Shown in pieces: positions 7,455-15,098 of a stretch of 24,536 nt of DNA (its first letter is position 1; each line of letters opens with the position of its first letter). A model generated the notes under the pieces. That model was not told where the DNA came from. It made no database searches and saw only the letters and a program-made list of their open reading frames with translations. The position numbers and the translations under genes were made by a program. The stretch spans positions 1 through 24,536 of the forward strand of contig CALGRC010000089.1 in assembly GCA_937959315.1 (NCBI GenBank). Direction: 5' to 3'. This stretch comes from an uncultured Clostridia bacterium. Lineage in GTDB: Bacteria; Bacillota; Clostridia; UMGS1810.

Positions 7455-8033
7455 CTATTCTACCGTTACATACGGTTTCATATCTGCAAATTTTTTCTCG
7501 CCGATTCCGGATACATTCATCAATTCCTCAATCTTGTCAAACCCGCCGTATGCCTCACGGTAACTGATAATCCGTTCTGCCGTGACCTCTCCGACGTTAG
7601 GAAGCTGCATAAGCTCTGCTGCCCCGGCAGTATTGATATTCACTGGCTGTTCCGGCGCCTTTTTGCCGGACGATTGCCCTTCCGGCAAATCTACCGGCGC
7701 GTTGTCCGACGAACCTACCACCACTTCATCGCCGTCCGACAGCGGCTGATCCAACAGCGCTGGGTCAATATATGCCTGGCCAGTGGCGCCGCCCGCTGCA
7801 TAAAGGGCGTCGCTATACCGCCCTTCCTCCGGAATCTGATACACCCCCGGCTCTTCCACCTCGCCCGACACCGTCACCTGAATGGTCCCTCCGCTGCCGC
7901 CCGCGTCAATCTGCATACCGCCGTCCGCTGTATTTTCCGCCGTCCGCGCTTGGTTCAGCACATAGCTCCCAGCCCCTGCCAGGATACCAATAAGCGAAAA
8001 TAAGATGATCCATTTGGTAAATGAATGTTTCAT
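7455..8033 (-). CDS. comEA: ComEA-type DNA-binding protein (SLBB plus helix-hairpin-helix), 192 aa
   Basis: ComEA is a membrane-anchored double-stranded DNA receptor for natural transformation. The protein has an N-terminal membrane anchor (about 7-27), a SLBB domain (about 51-107, with VSGEVEEPGVY), a Pro/Ser-rich linker, and a C-terminal pair of helix-hairpin-helix motifs (about 130-192: VNINTAGAAELMQLPNVGE and VSGIGEKKF). This is the standard ComEA layout. I chose the ATG at 8033 because GGAAGGGATGG lies just upstream and the membrane segment follows at once. The ATG at 8084 would add 17 charged residues and lacks a ribosome site. No comEC or comEB follows; instead a two-component system starts 14 bases downstream, so it is probably co-transcribed with it. 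Confidence 0.88.
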   Translation of the reverse strand: MKHSFTKWIILFSLIGILAGAGSYVLNQARTAENTADGGMQIDAGGSGGTIQVTVSGEVEEPGVYQIPEEGRYSDALYAAGGATGQAYIDPALLDQPLSDGDEVVVGSSDNAPVDLPEGQSSGKKAPEQPVNINTAGAAELMQLPNVGEVTAERIISYREAYGGFDKIEELMNVSGIGEKKFADMKPYVTVE

Positions 8034-8140
8034 TTTCCATCCCTTCCGTACTTTTGCTGATATGGGTTCCTTCCTATCCATCATACAACAGAATGTACGA
8101 AAAGTCTACCAAAAAATGCACATTTCAACAAATTTCGTCA

Positions 8141-8170
8141 AAAAAAGACGGATGCTATCTCCGCCTTTTT
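8141..8170 (-). terminator. Terminator after rpoD
   Basis: On the minus strand GGCGGA (8160-8165) pairs with TCCGTC (8147-8152, one G-T pair). The stem is extended by A-T pairs and followed by a run of T. It lies three bases past the rpoD stop and closes the dgt-dnaG-rpoD unit. Confidence 0.8.
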
Positions 8171-8173
8171 CCA

Positions 8174-9316
8174 TTATTCCAAAAAGTCCTTGAGCTTTTT
8201 GCTCCGGCTGGGGTGCCGCAGCTTGCGCAGCGCTTTGGCCTCTATCTGCCGGATACGCTCCCGCGTCACTTTAAATTCGCGCCCCACTTCTTCCAGCGTC
8301 CTGGCCCGGCCATCGTCCAAACCAAACCGCAGCCGCAAAACTTTTTCTTCCCGCGTAGTCAGTGTCCCCAGCACGTCCATCAGCTGCTCTTTCAGCAGCC
8401 GGAACGCTGCCATCTCAGACGGCGCAGGCGCATCGCTGTCTGGGATAAAATCCCCCAAAATGCTGTCCTCTTCCTCGCCAATCGGGGTTTCCAGCGACAC
8501 CGGCTCCTGCGCAATTTTCATAATCTCGCGCACCCGGTCCTCGTTCATATTCATTTCCGCCGCAATTTCCTCCACATGCGGCTCACGTCCTTTTTCCTGC
8601 AAAAGCTGGCGGGATACCCGAATCAATTTATTGATGGTTTCCACCATATGCACCGGAATCCGGATGGTACGCGCCTGATCGGCAATGGCGCGGGTAATGG
8701 CCTGCCGGATCCACCAAGTGGCATAGGTGCTAAACTTATACCCCTTGGTATAATCAAATTTTTCCACCGCCTTAATCAGCCCTAGGTTGCCCTCCTGAAT
8801 CAGATCCAAAAACAGCATCCCACGGCCCACATAGCGTTTGGCAATGGATACCACCAGCCGCAAATTCGCTTCGGCCAGCCGTTTTTTGGCCGCTTCATCC
8901 CCGTGCCCCATCCGCTCGGCCAGTTCAATTTCTTCCTGTGCCGAAAGCAGCGGTACCTTGCCGATTTCCTTCAGATACATCCGCACCGGGTCATCTAAGC
9001 CAACCCCTTCCGGCACCGAAAGATCCAATTCCTCTTCTTCCTCTTCCTTTTGGATTTCCGCAAGCTCCCGGTCTAAATCTTCCACCAGCTCAATGCCGCT
9101 CTGTTCCATTTTTTCATAAATATGGTCAATTTGTTTGGGGTCCAGCTCGATTTCCGAAAGCGCATCCATAATTTCTTTATAGCTCAGGACACCTTTTTTC
9201 TTCCCCGTTTCAATCAAATTACGGATGATGCGTTTTTTGTCCTCGCCAGTCAAGGGGGGCGTCTGGTTGGCGGGCTTGTTTTGCTTCCCGCCCTGTTTTC
9301 CTGCTTCTTCTTTCAT
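8174..9316 (-). CDS. rpoD: RNA polymerase housekeeping sigma factor (RpoD/SigA), 380 aa
   Basis: This is the primary sigma factor, which directs RNA polymerase to -35/-10 promoters. A reduced region 1.1 (about 25-80) is followed by an acidic linker with a run of Glu (about 91-96). Region 1.2 begins DDPVRMYLKEIG. Region 2 carries the -10 recognition helix (YATWWIRQAITRAIADQ). Region 3 contains RIPVHM. Region 4 has the -35 helix-turn-helix (LEEVGREFKVTRERIRQIE) and the conserved end LRHPSRSKKLKDFL. Length is typical for Firmicutes SigA. An AAAGGAG site seven bases before the ATG lies in the last codons of dnaG, so translation is coupled. The consensus promoters seen elsewhere in the window fit this factor. 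Confidence 0.98.
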   Translation of the reverse strand: MKEEAGKQGGKQNKPANQTPPLTGEDKKRIIRNLIETGKKKGVLSYKEIMDALSEIELDPKQIDHIYEKMEQSGIELVEDLDRELAEIQKEEEEEELDLSVPEGVGLDDPVRMYLKEIGKVPLLSAQEEIELAERMGHGDEAAKKRLAEANLRLVVSIAKRYVGRGMLFLDLIQEGNLGLIKAVEKFDYTKGYKFSTYATWWIRQAITRAIADQARTIRIPVHMVETINKLIRVSRQLLQEKGREPHVEEIAAEMNMNEDRVREIMKIAQEPVSLETPIGEEEDSILGDFIPDSDAPAPSEMAAFRLLKEQLMDVLGTLTTREEKVLRLRFGLDDGRARTLEEVGREFKVTRERIRQIEAKALRKLRHPSRSKKLKDFLE

Positions 9317-9320
9317 TTGT

Positions 9321-11093
9321 TTACTCCTTTCCTGCCGATTGCTCCGTCCGTTTTATCCCTTTTGCCTGTAGGATTTGATTGAGTTTTTCCAAATCCCCGT
9401 CCTGCTGCCCGGTGCGCATGGCTTGGTATGCATTGTCCCGGCGCAGTTCCTGTGCAATCACTTTTAAAAAATCTGCAACCGCTTTTTGTATATCGTCATA
9501 CTCACTGTTTCCGCTTAAAATCCTAGTCCATTCTCCAGCATACTCCTCCTGCATGGGATATGCCGCCATATCAAACACGCCGCCGCTGTCATAGGCACTG
9601 CAAATGGCCCGGTAAAGCGCCAGCCGTGCGCCGCTGCCAAACAAGCCGTCAAACAGCCGCGGCTTGCAGCCCATATATGCTGTGCGGTCGGACGCCAGCA
9701 GGCACAACAGAGCATCTCGCGCATTGTCCAGCTTGGAACGGTCTTGCTGCCGCACCAAACGGTCCATATCCACATGCTGCTGCGGCATATGCCTGGCGCC
9801 TTCCACCCGCCGGACGCCCACCTGCGCATAGATGGCATCGGGCGAAACGCCGGTGCGCCCGCTGAGGGCGTTGATGTACACATCCAGCTCCACTTGATCG
9901 GAAATAGCTGACAAGTATGGCGTCAATGCCCCAATATAGGCAATTTTCCCAGCGGTATCATTCACATCGTAGCTTTCCCCATAATAATCCATTACATACG
10001 CCATATCTGGTTTCCGCTCTTGCAGGCAACGGTCAAACCGTTCCCGGCCATAGGCCTGCAAATACTCATCCGGGTCTTTTTTGGCCTTCAAATCCAACAC
10101 CGAAATCGTACATCCGGCTTCCCGCAGTACGCCAATGGCGCGCTCGGTCGCTTTGCGGCCGGCAGCGTCGCTGTCGTAACAAATAACCACCTCGGAAAAA
10201 TACCGTTTGAGAAGCTGCGCCTGCTCGGTGGTAAGCGCTGTCCCCAACGTGGCGACTGTATTGGAATAACCGCAGCGCATGAGTGCAATGGCATCCATAT
10301 AGCCCTCCACCAGAATAACCAGCTCCTCATGCGCACGGCGGGCAATGTTGAGCCCAAATAGATTGCGGCTTTTAGAAAACAGCGGCCCTTCTGGGGAATT
10401 TAAATATTTCGGCTTGCTGTCGTCCAATACCCGTCCGCCAAAGCCAATGATATGATCCCTGGTATCAAAAATCGGAAACATAATACGGTTCCGGAACCGG
10501 TCGTACACATTGCCCGACTCATTCATGGTAATGAGCCCCGCTTTTTGGATATCGCTTTCCACATACCCCTGCCCTTTTAAAAAGGAAAACAGGTTGTCCC
10601 ACCCTTCCTTGGCATAGCCTAAAAAAAACCGTTTGGCGTCCGCCCCGGTCAGGCCCCTTCCCTTTAAATAGGCCACCGCTGCCGGACTGTCCTTGATGGA
10701 ACTGTAAAAGTACTGCGCTGCCGCAAGATTGACGGCATACAGCCGCTCCCGTTCGTCGGCGCGCCGCTGCCGTGCGGCCTTGTCTTCGCCGCTGCGCAGC
10801 TCGGGTACCGCAATACCCGCCCGTTCTGCTAGCTGGACAACCGCTTCCTGGAATGACAGGTTTTCAATTTTCATCAAAAAGGTAATGGCGTTGCCGCCAA
10901 CGCCGCAGCCAAAGCAGTGAAAAATCCCCTTGCGCGGCGACACCGAAAAGGAAGGCGTCTTTTCACTGTGGAACGGACACAGCCCAATATACGAGCCGCC
11001 CGCCTTTTTTAAAGCGACATACTGTGAAACAATGTCATAAATATCAGTTTTATCCGCCACTTCCTGAATAAAGCGGTCAGGAAACAAGGGCAT
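9321..11093 (-). CDS. dnaG: DNA primase DnaG, 590 aa
   Basis: It makes the RNA primers used at the replication fork and works with the DnaB helicase. The N-terminal CHC2 zinc-binding domain has Cys39, His42, Cys60 and Cys63 (CPFH ... CFGC). The TOPRIM catalytic core has the acidic residues of VEGYMD (Glu263) and YDSDAAG (Asp307, Asp309). A C-terminal helicase-binding region follows and ends near KRTEQSAGKE. I chose the ATG at 11093 (MPLFPDRFIQEV), nine bases after AAAGGA. The frame is open to 11141, but the extra residues are atypical for DnaG. It lies between dgt and rpoD in the order usual for Clostridia; the rpoD ribosome site is in its tail. Confidence 0.97.
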   Translation of the reverse strand: MPLFPDRFIQEVADKTDIYDIVSQYVALKKAGGSYIGLCPFHSEKTPSFSVSPRKGIFHCFGCGVGGNAITFLMKIENLSFQEAVVQLAERAGIAVPELRSGEDKAARQRRADERERLYAVNLAAAQYFYSSIKDSPAAVAYLKGRGLTGADAKRFFLGYAKEGWDNLFSFLKGQGYVESDIQKAGLITMNESGNVYDRFRNRIMFPIFDTRDHIIGFGGRVLDDSKPKYLNSPEGPLFSKSRNLFGLNIARRAHEELVILVEGYMDAIALMRCGYSNTVATLGTALTTEQAQLLKRYFSEVVICYDSDAAGRKATERAIGVLREAGCTISVLDLKAKKDPDEYLQAYGRERFDRCLQERKPDMAYVMDYYGESYDVNDTAGKIAYIGALTPYLSAISDQVELDVYINALSGRTGVSPDAIYAQVGVRRVEGARHMPQQHVDMDRLVRQQDRSKLDNARDALLCLLASDRTAYMGCKPRLFDGLFGSGARLALYRAICSAYDSGGVFDMAAYPMQEEYAGEWTRILSGNSEYDDIQKAVADFLKVIAQELRRDNAYQAMRTGQQDGDLEKLNQILQAKGIKRTEQSAGKE

Positions 11094-11116
11094 CCACATC
11101 GTTCCTTTCCAAAAAC

Positions 11117-11134
11117 CTATGCCCAAACTGGGCA
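11117..11134 (-). other. Small hairpin in the dnaG leader
   Basis: TGCCCA (11120-11125) and TGGGCA (11129-11134) form a six-base-pair stem with a three-base loop, in the 95-base gap between dgt and dnaG and just before the dnaG ribosome site. There is no T run, so it is not a normal terminator. It might be a processing or translation-control element, or chance. Confidence 0.25.
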
Positions 11135-11188
11135 ATATCACTATTTATTCGACATGCAAAAACAAAATCCTCTTTTTTTATGCCAATT

Positions 11189-12178
11189 TTACAAGTGGAT
11201 GGGCATAAATAACGTATCAAACAGCTTGATACTGTAATAATCGGTCATACCAGCGATGTAATCGCACACCACCGTCGCTTTGTCATACTGCTCCAGCAGT
11301 ACGCGGTATTCTTCCGGCAATTCGCCGGTGTGCTGCAAAAAGTAATGGTACAGCTTTTCAATGACCATCGCAGCCTGGTCGTCGCGGCCTGACAGCTTGT
11401 TGTATACATGCTCAAACAAAAACTGCCGCAGTCCCAGCATGGCCGCTTCTACCCGCTCTGTCATCGCCACTTCGCCCAAACGGATGGTCTCATATATGGT
11501 GTCCTCTACCAGCGTGTTGATACGCTGGGAATGAGACTGCCCCAACACTTCAGTAAATTCCCGCGGCAGGTCATCCTCTTTCAAAATACCATCCCGCACA
11601 GCGTCATCAATATCATGATTGACATAGGCAAACCGGTCGGCAAATTTAACCAGACGCCCTTCCAATGTACTGGCCTGGTGGCTGCCAGTGTGATTGACAA
11701 TGCCATCCCGCACTTCATAGGTGAGGTTCAGGCCCGCGCCGTCCCGCTCTATAACATCCACCACCCGCAGGCTCTGCTCATAATGCCGGAATCCCCCGGG
11801 GCACAAGCCATCCAGTACCTTTTCCCCCGCGTGTCCAAAGGGCGTATGCCCCAAATCGTGCCCCAGGCAGATGGCCTCCACCAGTTCCTCGTTGAGCCGC
11901 GTGGCCTTGGCTATGGTACGTGCAATCTGTGACACCTCCAGCGTGTGGGTCAGCCGGGTGCGGAAATGGTCGTTGTCCAATGAAATAAATACCTGCGTTT
12001 TGTGCTTGAGCCGCCGGAACGCCTTGGAATGGATGATACGGTCGCGGTCCCGTGCAAATTCGGTGCGGATACCGCACTTTTCCTGCGGGCGCAGCCGGCC
12101 TTTGCTGTTCTTAGACAGACAGGCATAGGGCGCCAGGCTCTGTGCTTCCATTGCCTCACTCTGTTCCCGGATGGTCAT
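11189..12178 (-). CDS. dgt: Deoxyguanosinetriphosphate triphosphohydrolase-like protein (HD domain), 329 aa
   Basis: It belongs to the dGTPase-like branch of the HD superfamily, which hydrolyses dNTPs to the nucleoside and triphosphate. The metal-binding motif is visible: RLTHTLEV (His78), LGHDLGH (His107, Asp108) and a further His at 111 in HTPFGHAG. The arginine-rich part DRDRIIHSKAFRRLKHKTQVF (about 44-64) is the family's nucleotide-binding region. Length is that of the Firmicutes short form. The ATG at 12178 follows AGGGGG by eight to nine bases, within 15 bases of the end of the flavodoxin-family gene. Its place upstream of dnaG is common in Clostridia. Substrate preference (dGTP or general dNTP) cannot be read from the sequence. 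Confidence 0.94.
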   Translation of the reverse strand: MTIREQSEAMEAQSLAPYACLSKNSKGRLRPQEKCGIRTEFARDRDRIIHSKAFRRLKHKTQVFISLDNDHFRTRLTHTLEVSQIARTIAKATRLNEELVEAICLGHDLGHTPFGHAGEKVLDGLCPGGFRHYEQSLRVVDVIERDGAGLNLTYEVRDGIVNHTGSHQASTLEGRLVKFADRFAYVNHDIDDAVRDGILKEDDLPREFTEVLGQSHSQRINTLVEDTIYETIRLGEVAMTERVEAAMLGLRQFLFEHVYNKLSGRDDQAAMVIEKLYHYFLQHTGELPEEYRVLLEQYDKATVVCDYIAGMTDYYSIKLFDTLFMPIHL

Positions 12179-12193
12179 TGGTATATCCCCCTG

Positions 12194-12775
12194 TCAGTTT
12201 CTGATCTGTTCCATCAGCCGCGCCGCCAAAATATGGCACCGCTCTATGGCATTTTCATCGCCGCGCGCCGGGTGCCGCGCCGCAACGCCATGGTGCCCGG
12301 CGTCAAACGCCAGCGCACCGCCCCCCACAATGGTCATCCCCTCTACAAACATCACATCATGGATGGCGCGCATGGTGGTTTCCTGCCCGCCGTATTTAGA
12401 GCCGCCGCAGGTAATGGCCGCGCCGATTTTCCCTACCAGCGCCTTTTCTGCGCGCAAAGCGCGGGTTTTGTCAAACAGGCATTTGAGCTGCCCCGTCATG
12501 GAGCCAAAATAAACGGGGCTGCCAATGACAATGGCATCCGCCTGCTTCATTTTTTGAAACGTTGCCTCCAGCATCGTCCCCCGGTAGCAGCTTTGATTAC
12601 AAGGGGTAGAACAGCACACGCACCACGGGAATTTCGCACTGTTTACCGCATCGGTAGCATTGATAATTTCCGTCTCTGCGCCCGCCTCCCTGCAAGCTTC
12701 CAACACCGTTTCCAGCAAAAACTGGATGTCCCCCTTGCGATCGTGACTTCCGTTAATCCCCAATATCCGTTTCAT
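12194..12775 (-). CDS. Flavodoxin-family NAD(P)H-dependent FMN reductase with Cys cluster, 193 aa
   Basis: The fold is that of NADPH-dependent FMN reductases and iron-sulfur flavoproteins. The N-terminus MKRILGINGSHDRKG has the phosphate-binding loop for FMN, and ADAIVIGSPVYFGSMTGQLK is the second flavin-binding segment. Between them is a Cys-rich stretch, W-C-V-C-C-S-T-P-C-N-Q-S-C (Cys52, 54, 55, 59, 63). Related redox proteins carry Cys here that bind an iron-sulfur cluster or react in disulfide chemistry, but this spacing is not the classical one I know. It follows a promoter (12806-12834) and precedes dgt by 15 bases, so it probably leads the dgt-dnaG-rpoD transcript. The role is unknown; electron transfer or oxidative-stress detoxification are possible. 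Confidence 0.85.
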   Translation of the reverse strand: MKRILGINGSHDRKGDIQFLLETVLEACREAGAETEIINATDAVNSAKFPWCVCCSTPCNQSCYRGTMLEATFQKMKQADAIVIGSPVYFGSMTGQLKCLFDKTRALRAEKALVGKIGAAITCGGSKYGGQETTMRAIHDVMFVEGMTIVGGGALAFDAGHHGVAARHPARGDENAIERCHILAARLMEQIRN

Positions 12776-12805
12776 TGCTCAGCCTCCCGCCCAATTCATT
12801 CTCTG

Positions 12806-12834
12806 CTTATATATATACCACGAAACTGTGAAAA
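12806..12834 (-). promoter_or_regulatory. Promoter of the flavodoxin-dgt-dnaG-rpoD unit
   Basis: On the minus strand TTTTCA (12829-12834), 17 bases, then TATAAG (12806-12811). The -10 is five of six, the -35 weaker. It lies 30 bases before the ATG at 12775, which has a GGGAGG site. Confidence 0.5.
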
Positions 12835-12862
12835 TTCCTCTATTTTTCTTGCACCGGCATAC

Positions 12863-12892
12863 AAAAAAGCAGGAGGGTATCCCCCTGCTTTT
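12863..12892 (-). terminator. Terminator after purA
   Basis: AGCAGGAGGG and CCCCCTGCT (12869-12889) pair over nine positions with one bulged A, flanked by A and T runs on both sides. It begins about 20 bases after the purA stop and separates purA from the flavodoxin promoter. It may also work in the other direction. Confidence 0.85.
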
Positions 12893-12912
12893 GTTTGATT
12901 TCTATAAACTGG

Positions 12913-14184
12913 TTACCGAACCAGATTCTGTTCCCGCCCGGGGCCAACGCCTACCATGGACACCCGGCAGCCTATGAGCTCCTCCAACCGTGCAACATAG
13001 GCCTTGGCATTTTCCGGCAGGTCTTCATAACGCGTAATGCTGGTCAAATCCCCTTCCCAGCCCGGCATTTCTTCATATACCGGTTCACACTTGGAAAGCT
13101 CTTCCAGGCTGGCCGGAAATTCATCCATCACTTCGCCGCCCTTCCGGTATCCTACGCAAATTTTAAGGGTGCCGATATCCGAAAGGGTATCAATTTTATT
13201 CAAAGCAATGCTGGTCAGTCCGCTGGTACGCACACTGTATTTCAATATGACCGCGTCCAGCCAGCCGCACCGCCGCGGACGACCAGTGGTGGTACCAAAT
13301 TCATTGCCGCGTTCGCGGATAAGATTGCCCGTCTCGTCAAACAGCTCAGTCGGGAACGGCCCTTTTCCCACACGGGTGGTATAGGCTTTTGCCACGCCCA
13401 CGCACTCGTCAATCAGCGTGGGGCCAATGCCAGCGCCCACACATACGCCGCCCGATATGGGGTGTGAGCTGGTCACATATGGATAGGTACCCAAATCAAT
13501 GTCCAAAAGCGTGCCCTGCGCGCCCTCAAACAGCACTTTTTTGCCTGCTTTGATAGCCTGGTATGTCAAAATGGTGGTATCAGCCGCGTATTTGCGCAAA
13601 CGCTCGGCATAGCCGCTGTACTCGGCAATGACAGCTTCCGCATCCAGCGCTTTGCCGCCATATACCTTTTCTATGATTTGGTTTTTCACGCGCAAATTCT
13701 CCCGCACTTTTTGGGCAAAGATATCCTTGTCCAGAAAATCGCACATACGGATCCCGCTACGCTCGGCTTTATCCATATAACATGGTCCAATGCCGCTTTT
13801 GGTGGTGCCGATATCCCCCTTGCCGCGCGCCTTTTCTGCCAGTTCATCCATTTGGATGTGATAGGGCATGATGATGTGCGCGCGCAAATCAATGCGCAGA
13901 TTATCTGCGCTGACGCCGCGGGAAGCAAGCATATCAATTTCCCCCAGCAGCACCTTGGGGTCTACCACCACGCCGTTGCCTACAATGCACAGCGTCCCCG
14001 GGTTGATAATGCCGGACGGCATGAGGTGCAGCTTATACTGCTGCCCATCCGCCTCAACGGTATGCCCGGCGTTGTTGCCGCCTGACGAGCGCACCACAAC
14101 GTCCGATTCCCCCGCTAAAATATCTACAATTTTTCCTTTGCCTTCATCGCCCCACTGGGCGCCAATGACAACTTTTGCAGGCAT
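12913..14184 (-). CDS. purA: Adenylosuccinate synthetase PurA, 423 aa
   Basis: It joins IMP and aspartate using GTP, the first committed step to AMP. The N-terminus VVIGAQWGDEGKGK holds the catalytic Asp13 and the phosphate loop, and NNAGHTV holds His41; both match E. coli numbering. FEGAQGTLLDIDLGTYPYVTSS and TTTGRPRRCGWLDAV are the conserved IMP/GTP-site motifs. The length is normal. The ATG at 14184 follows AAGGAGG by seven bases. The frame is open to 14232, but a terminator (14231-14262) sits in that stretch, so the shorter start is right. It stands alone between two terminators, with a weak or unseen promoter. Confidence 0.97.
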   Translation of the reverse strand: MPAKVVIGAQWGDEGKGKIVDILAGESDVVVRSSGGNNAGHTVEADGQQYKLHLMPSGIINPGTLCIVGNGVVVDPKVLLGEIDMLASRGVSADNLRIDLRAHIIMPYHIQMDELAEKARGKGDIGTTKSGIGPCYMDKAERSGIRMCDFLDKDIFAQKVRENLRVKNQIIEKVYGGKALDAEAVIAEYSGYAERLRKYAADTTILTYQAIKAGKKVLFEGAQGTLLDIDLGTYPYVTSSHPISGGVCVGAGIGPTLIDECVGVAKAYTTRVGKGPFPTELFDETGNLIRERGNEFGTTTGRPRRCGWLDAVILKYSVRTSGLTSIALNKIDTLSDIGTLKICVGYRKGGEVMDEFPASLEELSKCEPVYEEMPGWEGDLTSITRYEDLPENAKAYVARLEELIGCRVSMVGVGPGREQNLVR

Positions 14185-14230
14185 GAAAAGCCCTCCTTTA
14201 TGCCATAACGATATCGCAAACAGCCCGCGC

Positions 14231-14262
14231 AAAAAAAGGGTGCCGAAAACTTTCCGGCACCT
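14231..14262 (-). terminator. Terminator after the DUF1858 gene
   Basis: On the minus strand GGTGCCG (14255-14261) pairs perfectly with CGGCACC (14239-14245) and is followed by CTTTTTTT. It lies just after the DUF1858 stop and upstream of purA. Confidence 0.9.
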
Positions 14263-14273
14263 TGCGTAGCCTC

Positions 14274-14477
14274 TTATTTGTCAGCCAGATAGTTGTTGAT
14301 TTTTTCTACCAGGACGTCGGTATCAACGCCATGCACCGCGCATGCCTCTTCGATGGTTTCCCCGCTCGCCGACGGGCAGCCTAAGCAGTGCATGCCAATT
14401 TCCAGGAAAAAGGGCGCCGTACCTGCGTCAATGCGCAAAACATCCGCAATAATGGTATCTTTTGTAACCTGTGCCAT
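14274..14477 (-). CDS. DUF1858 domain protein, 67 aa
   Basis: This small protein begins MAQVTKDTIIADVLRIDAGTAPFFLEIGMHCLGCPSASGETIEEAC. The C-L-G-C pair after a short helix (Cys31, Cys34), followed by SASGETIEEAC, is the hallmark of DUF1858. Members are single-domain proteins or are fused to iron-cluster repair and hybrid-cluster proteins, and a redox or metal role is suspected but not proven. AGGAGG stands nine bases before the ATG. It has its own promoter (14515-14543) and a strong terminator, so it is a one-gene unit, though the operon ahead of it could read into it because no terminator separates them. Confidence 0.9.
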   Translation of the reverse strand: MAQVTKDTIIADVLRIDAGTAPFFLEIGMHCLGCPSASGETIEEACAVHGVDTDVLVEKINNYLADK

Positions 14478-14514
14478 GGTTTTATTCCTCCTTCATCACA
14501 CATTTTGCGATAGT

Positions 14515-14543
14515 ATTATACCGCCTCCCGCGAAAAAATGCAA
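14515..14543 (-). promoter_or_regulatory. Promoter of the DUF1858 gene
   Basis: On the minus strand TTGCAT (14538-14543), 17 bases, then a perfect TATAAT (14515-14520). The -35 begins three bases past the stop codon of the fumarase-beta gene. Confidence 0.7.
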
Positions 14544-14545
14544 GC

Positions 14546-15097
14546 CTATTTTTGAGATTGGCGGTATTTCTCTTTCCCAACCTGGTATAGGTCATGCCCG
14601 TTTGCATCAATGATAACCGTGACCGGGAATTTTTCCACATACAATTTATGGACAGCTTCGGCGCCTAAATCAGGATAAGCTACCACCTCGGCGGATTTCA
14701 CATGGCGCGCCAGCAATGCGCCCGCGCCGCCGATCGCGCCAAAATACACGCTGCCGTATTGCTGCATGGCCTCTACCACCGGCGGCTTGCGGACGCCCTT
14801 GCCTATCATACCGCGCAACCCCAGCTTGATGAGCGCCGGCGCGTATTTGTCCATCCGCCCGCTGGTAGTGGGCCCGCATGAGCCAATCACCTCGCCTTCC
14901 CGGTGCGGGCAGGGGCCGACATAGTAAATGACCTGGCCATCCACATCAAACGGCAGCGGCCCCCCGCGCTCCAGCGCCTCGCACATCCGTTTGTGCGCCG
15001 CATCCCGCCCGGTATAGATAACGCCGGTCAGCTCTACGCTGTCACCGCTTTTTAAGCTTCTCACCTGCTCTTCTGTCAATGGGGTATGCAGTTCCAT
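14546..15097 (-). CDS. Fumarate hydratase beta-subunit-like protein (Fe-S hydro-lyase), 183 aa
   Basis: It matches the C-terminal/beta part of class I fumarase and L-tartrate dehydratase. GEVIGSCGPTTSGRMDKYAPAL and KGVRKPPVVEAM are the conserved substrate-loop segments, and FGAIGGAGALLA and YPDLGAEAVHKL follow. In two-subunit enzymes the iron-sulfur cluster ligands are in the alpha subunit, which normally precedes beta. Here the gene upstream is a HAD phosphatase and no alpha gene is in the window. I chose the ATG at 15097, nine bases after GGAGG. The ATG at 15106 directly abuts that site. The start overlaps the end of the HAD gene region (stop 15099-15101), so the two are translationally coupled. 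Confidence 0.88.
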   Translation of the reverse strand: MELHTPLTEEQVRSLKSGDSVELTGVIYTGRDAAHKRMCEALERGGPLPFDVDGQVIYYVGPCPHREGEVIGSCGPTTSGRMDKYAPALIKLGLRGMIGKGVRKPPVVEAMQQYGSVYFGAIGGAGALLARHVKSAEVVAYPDLGAEAVHKLYVEKFPVTVIIDANGHDLYQVGKEKYRQSQK

Positions 15098-15098
15098 A

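Noticed and set aside
8021..8785. Plus-strand open frame of 254 codons opposite rpoD
   Set aside because: rpoD on the minus strand is certain; the shadow frame has biased composition (many His, Arg, Phe) and no start signal.
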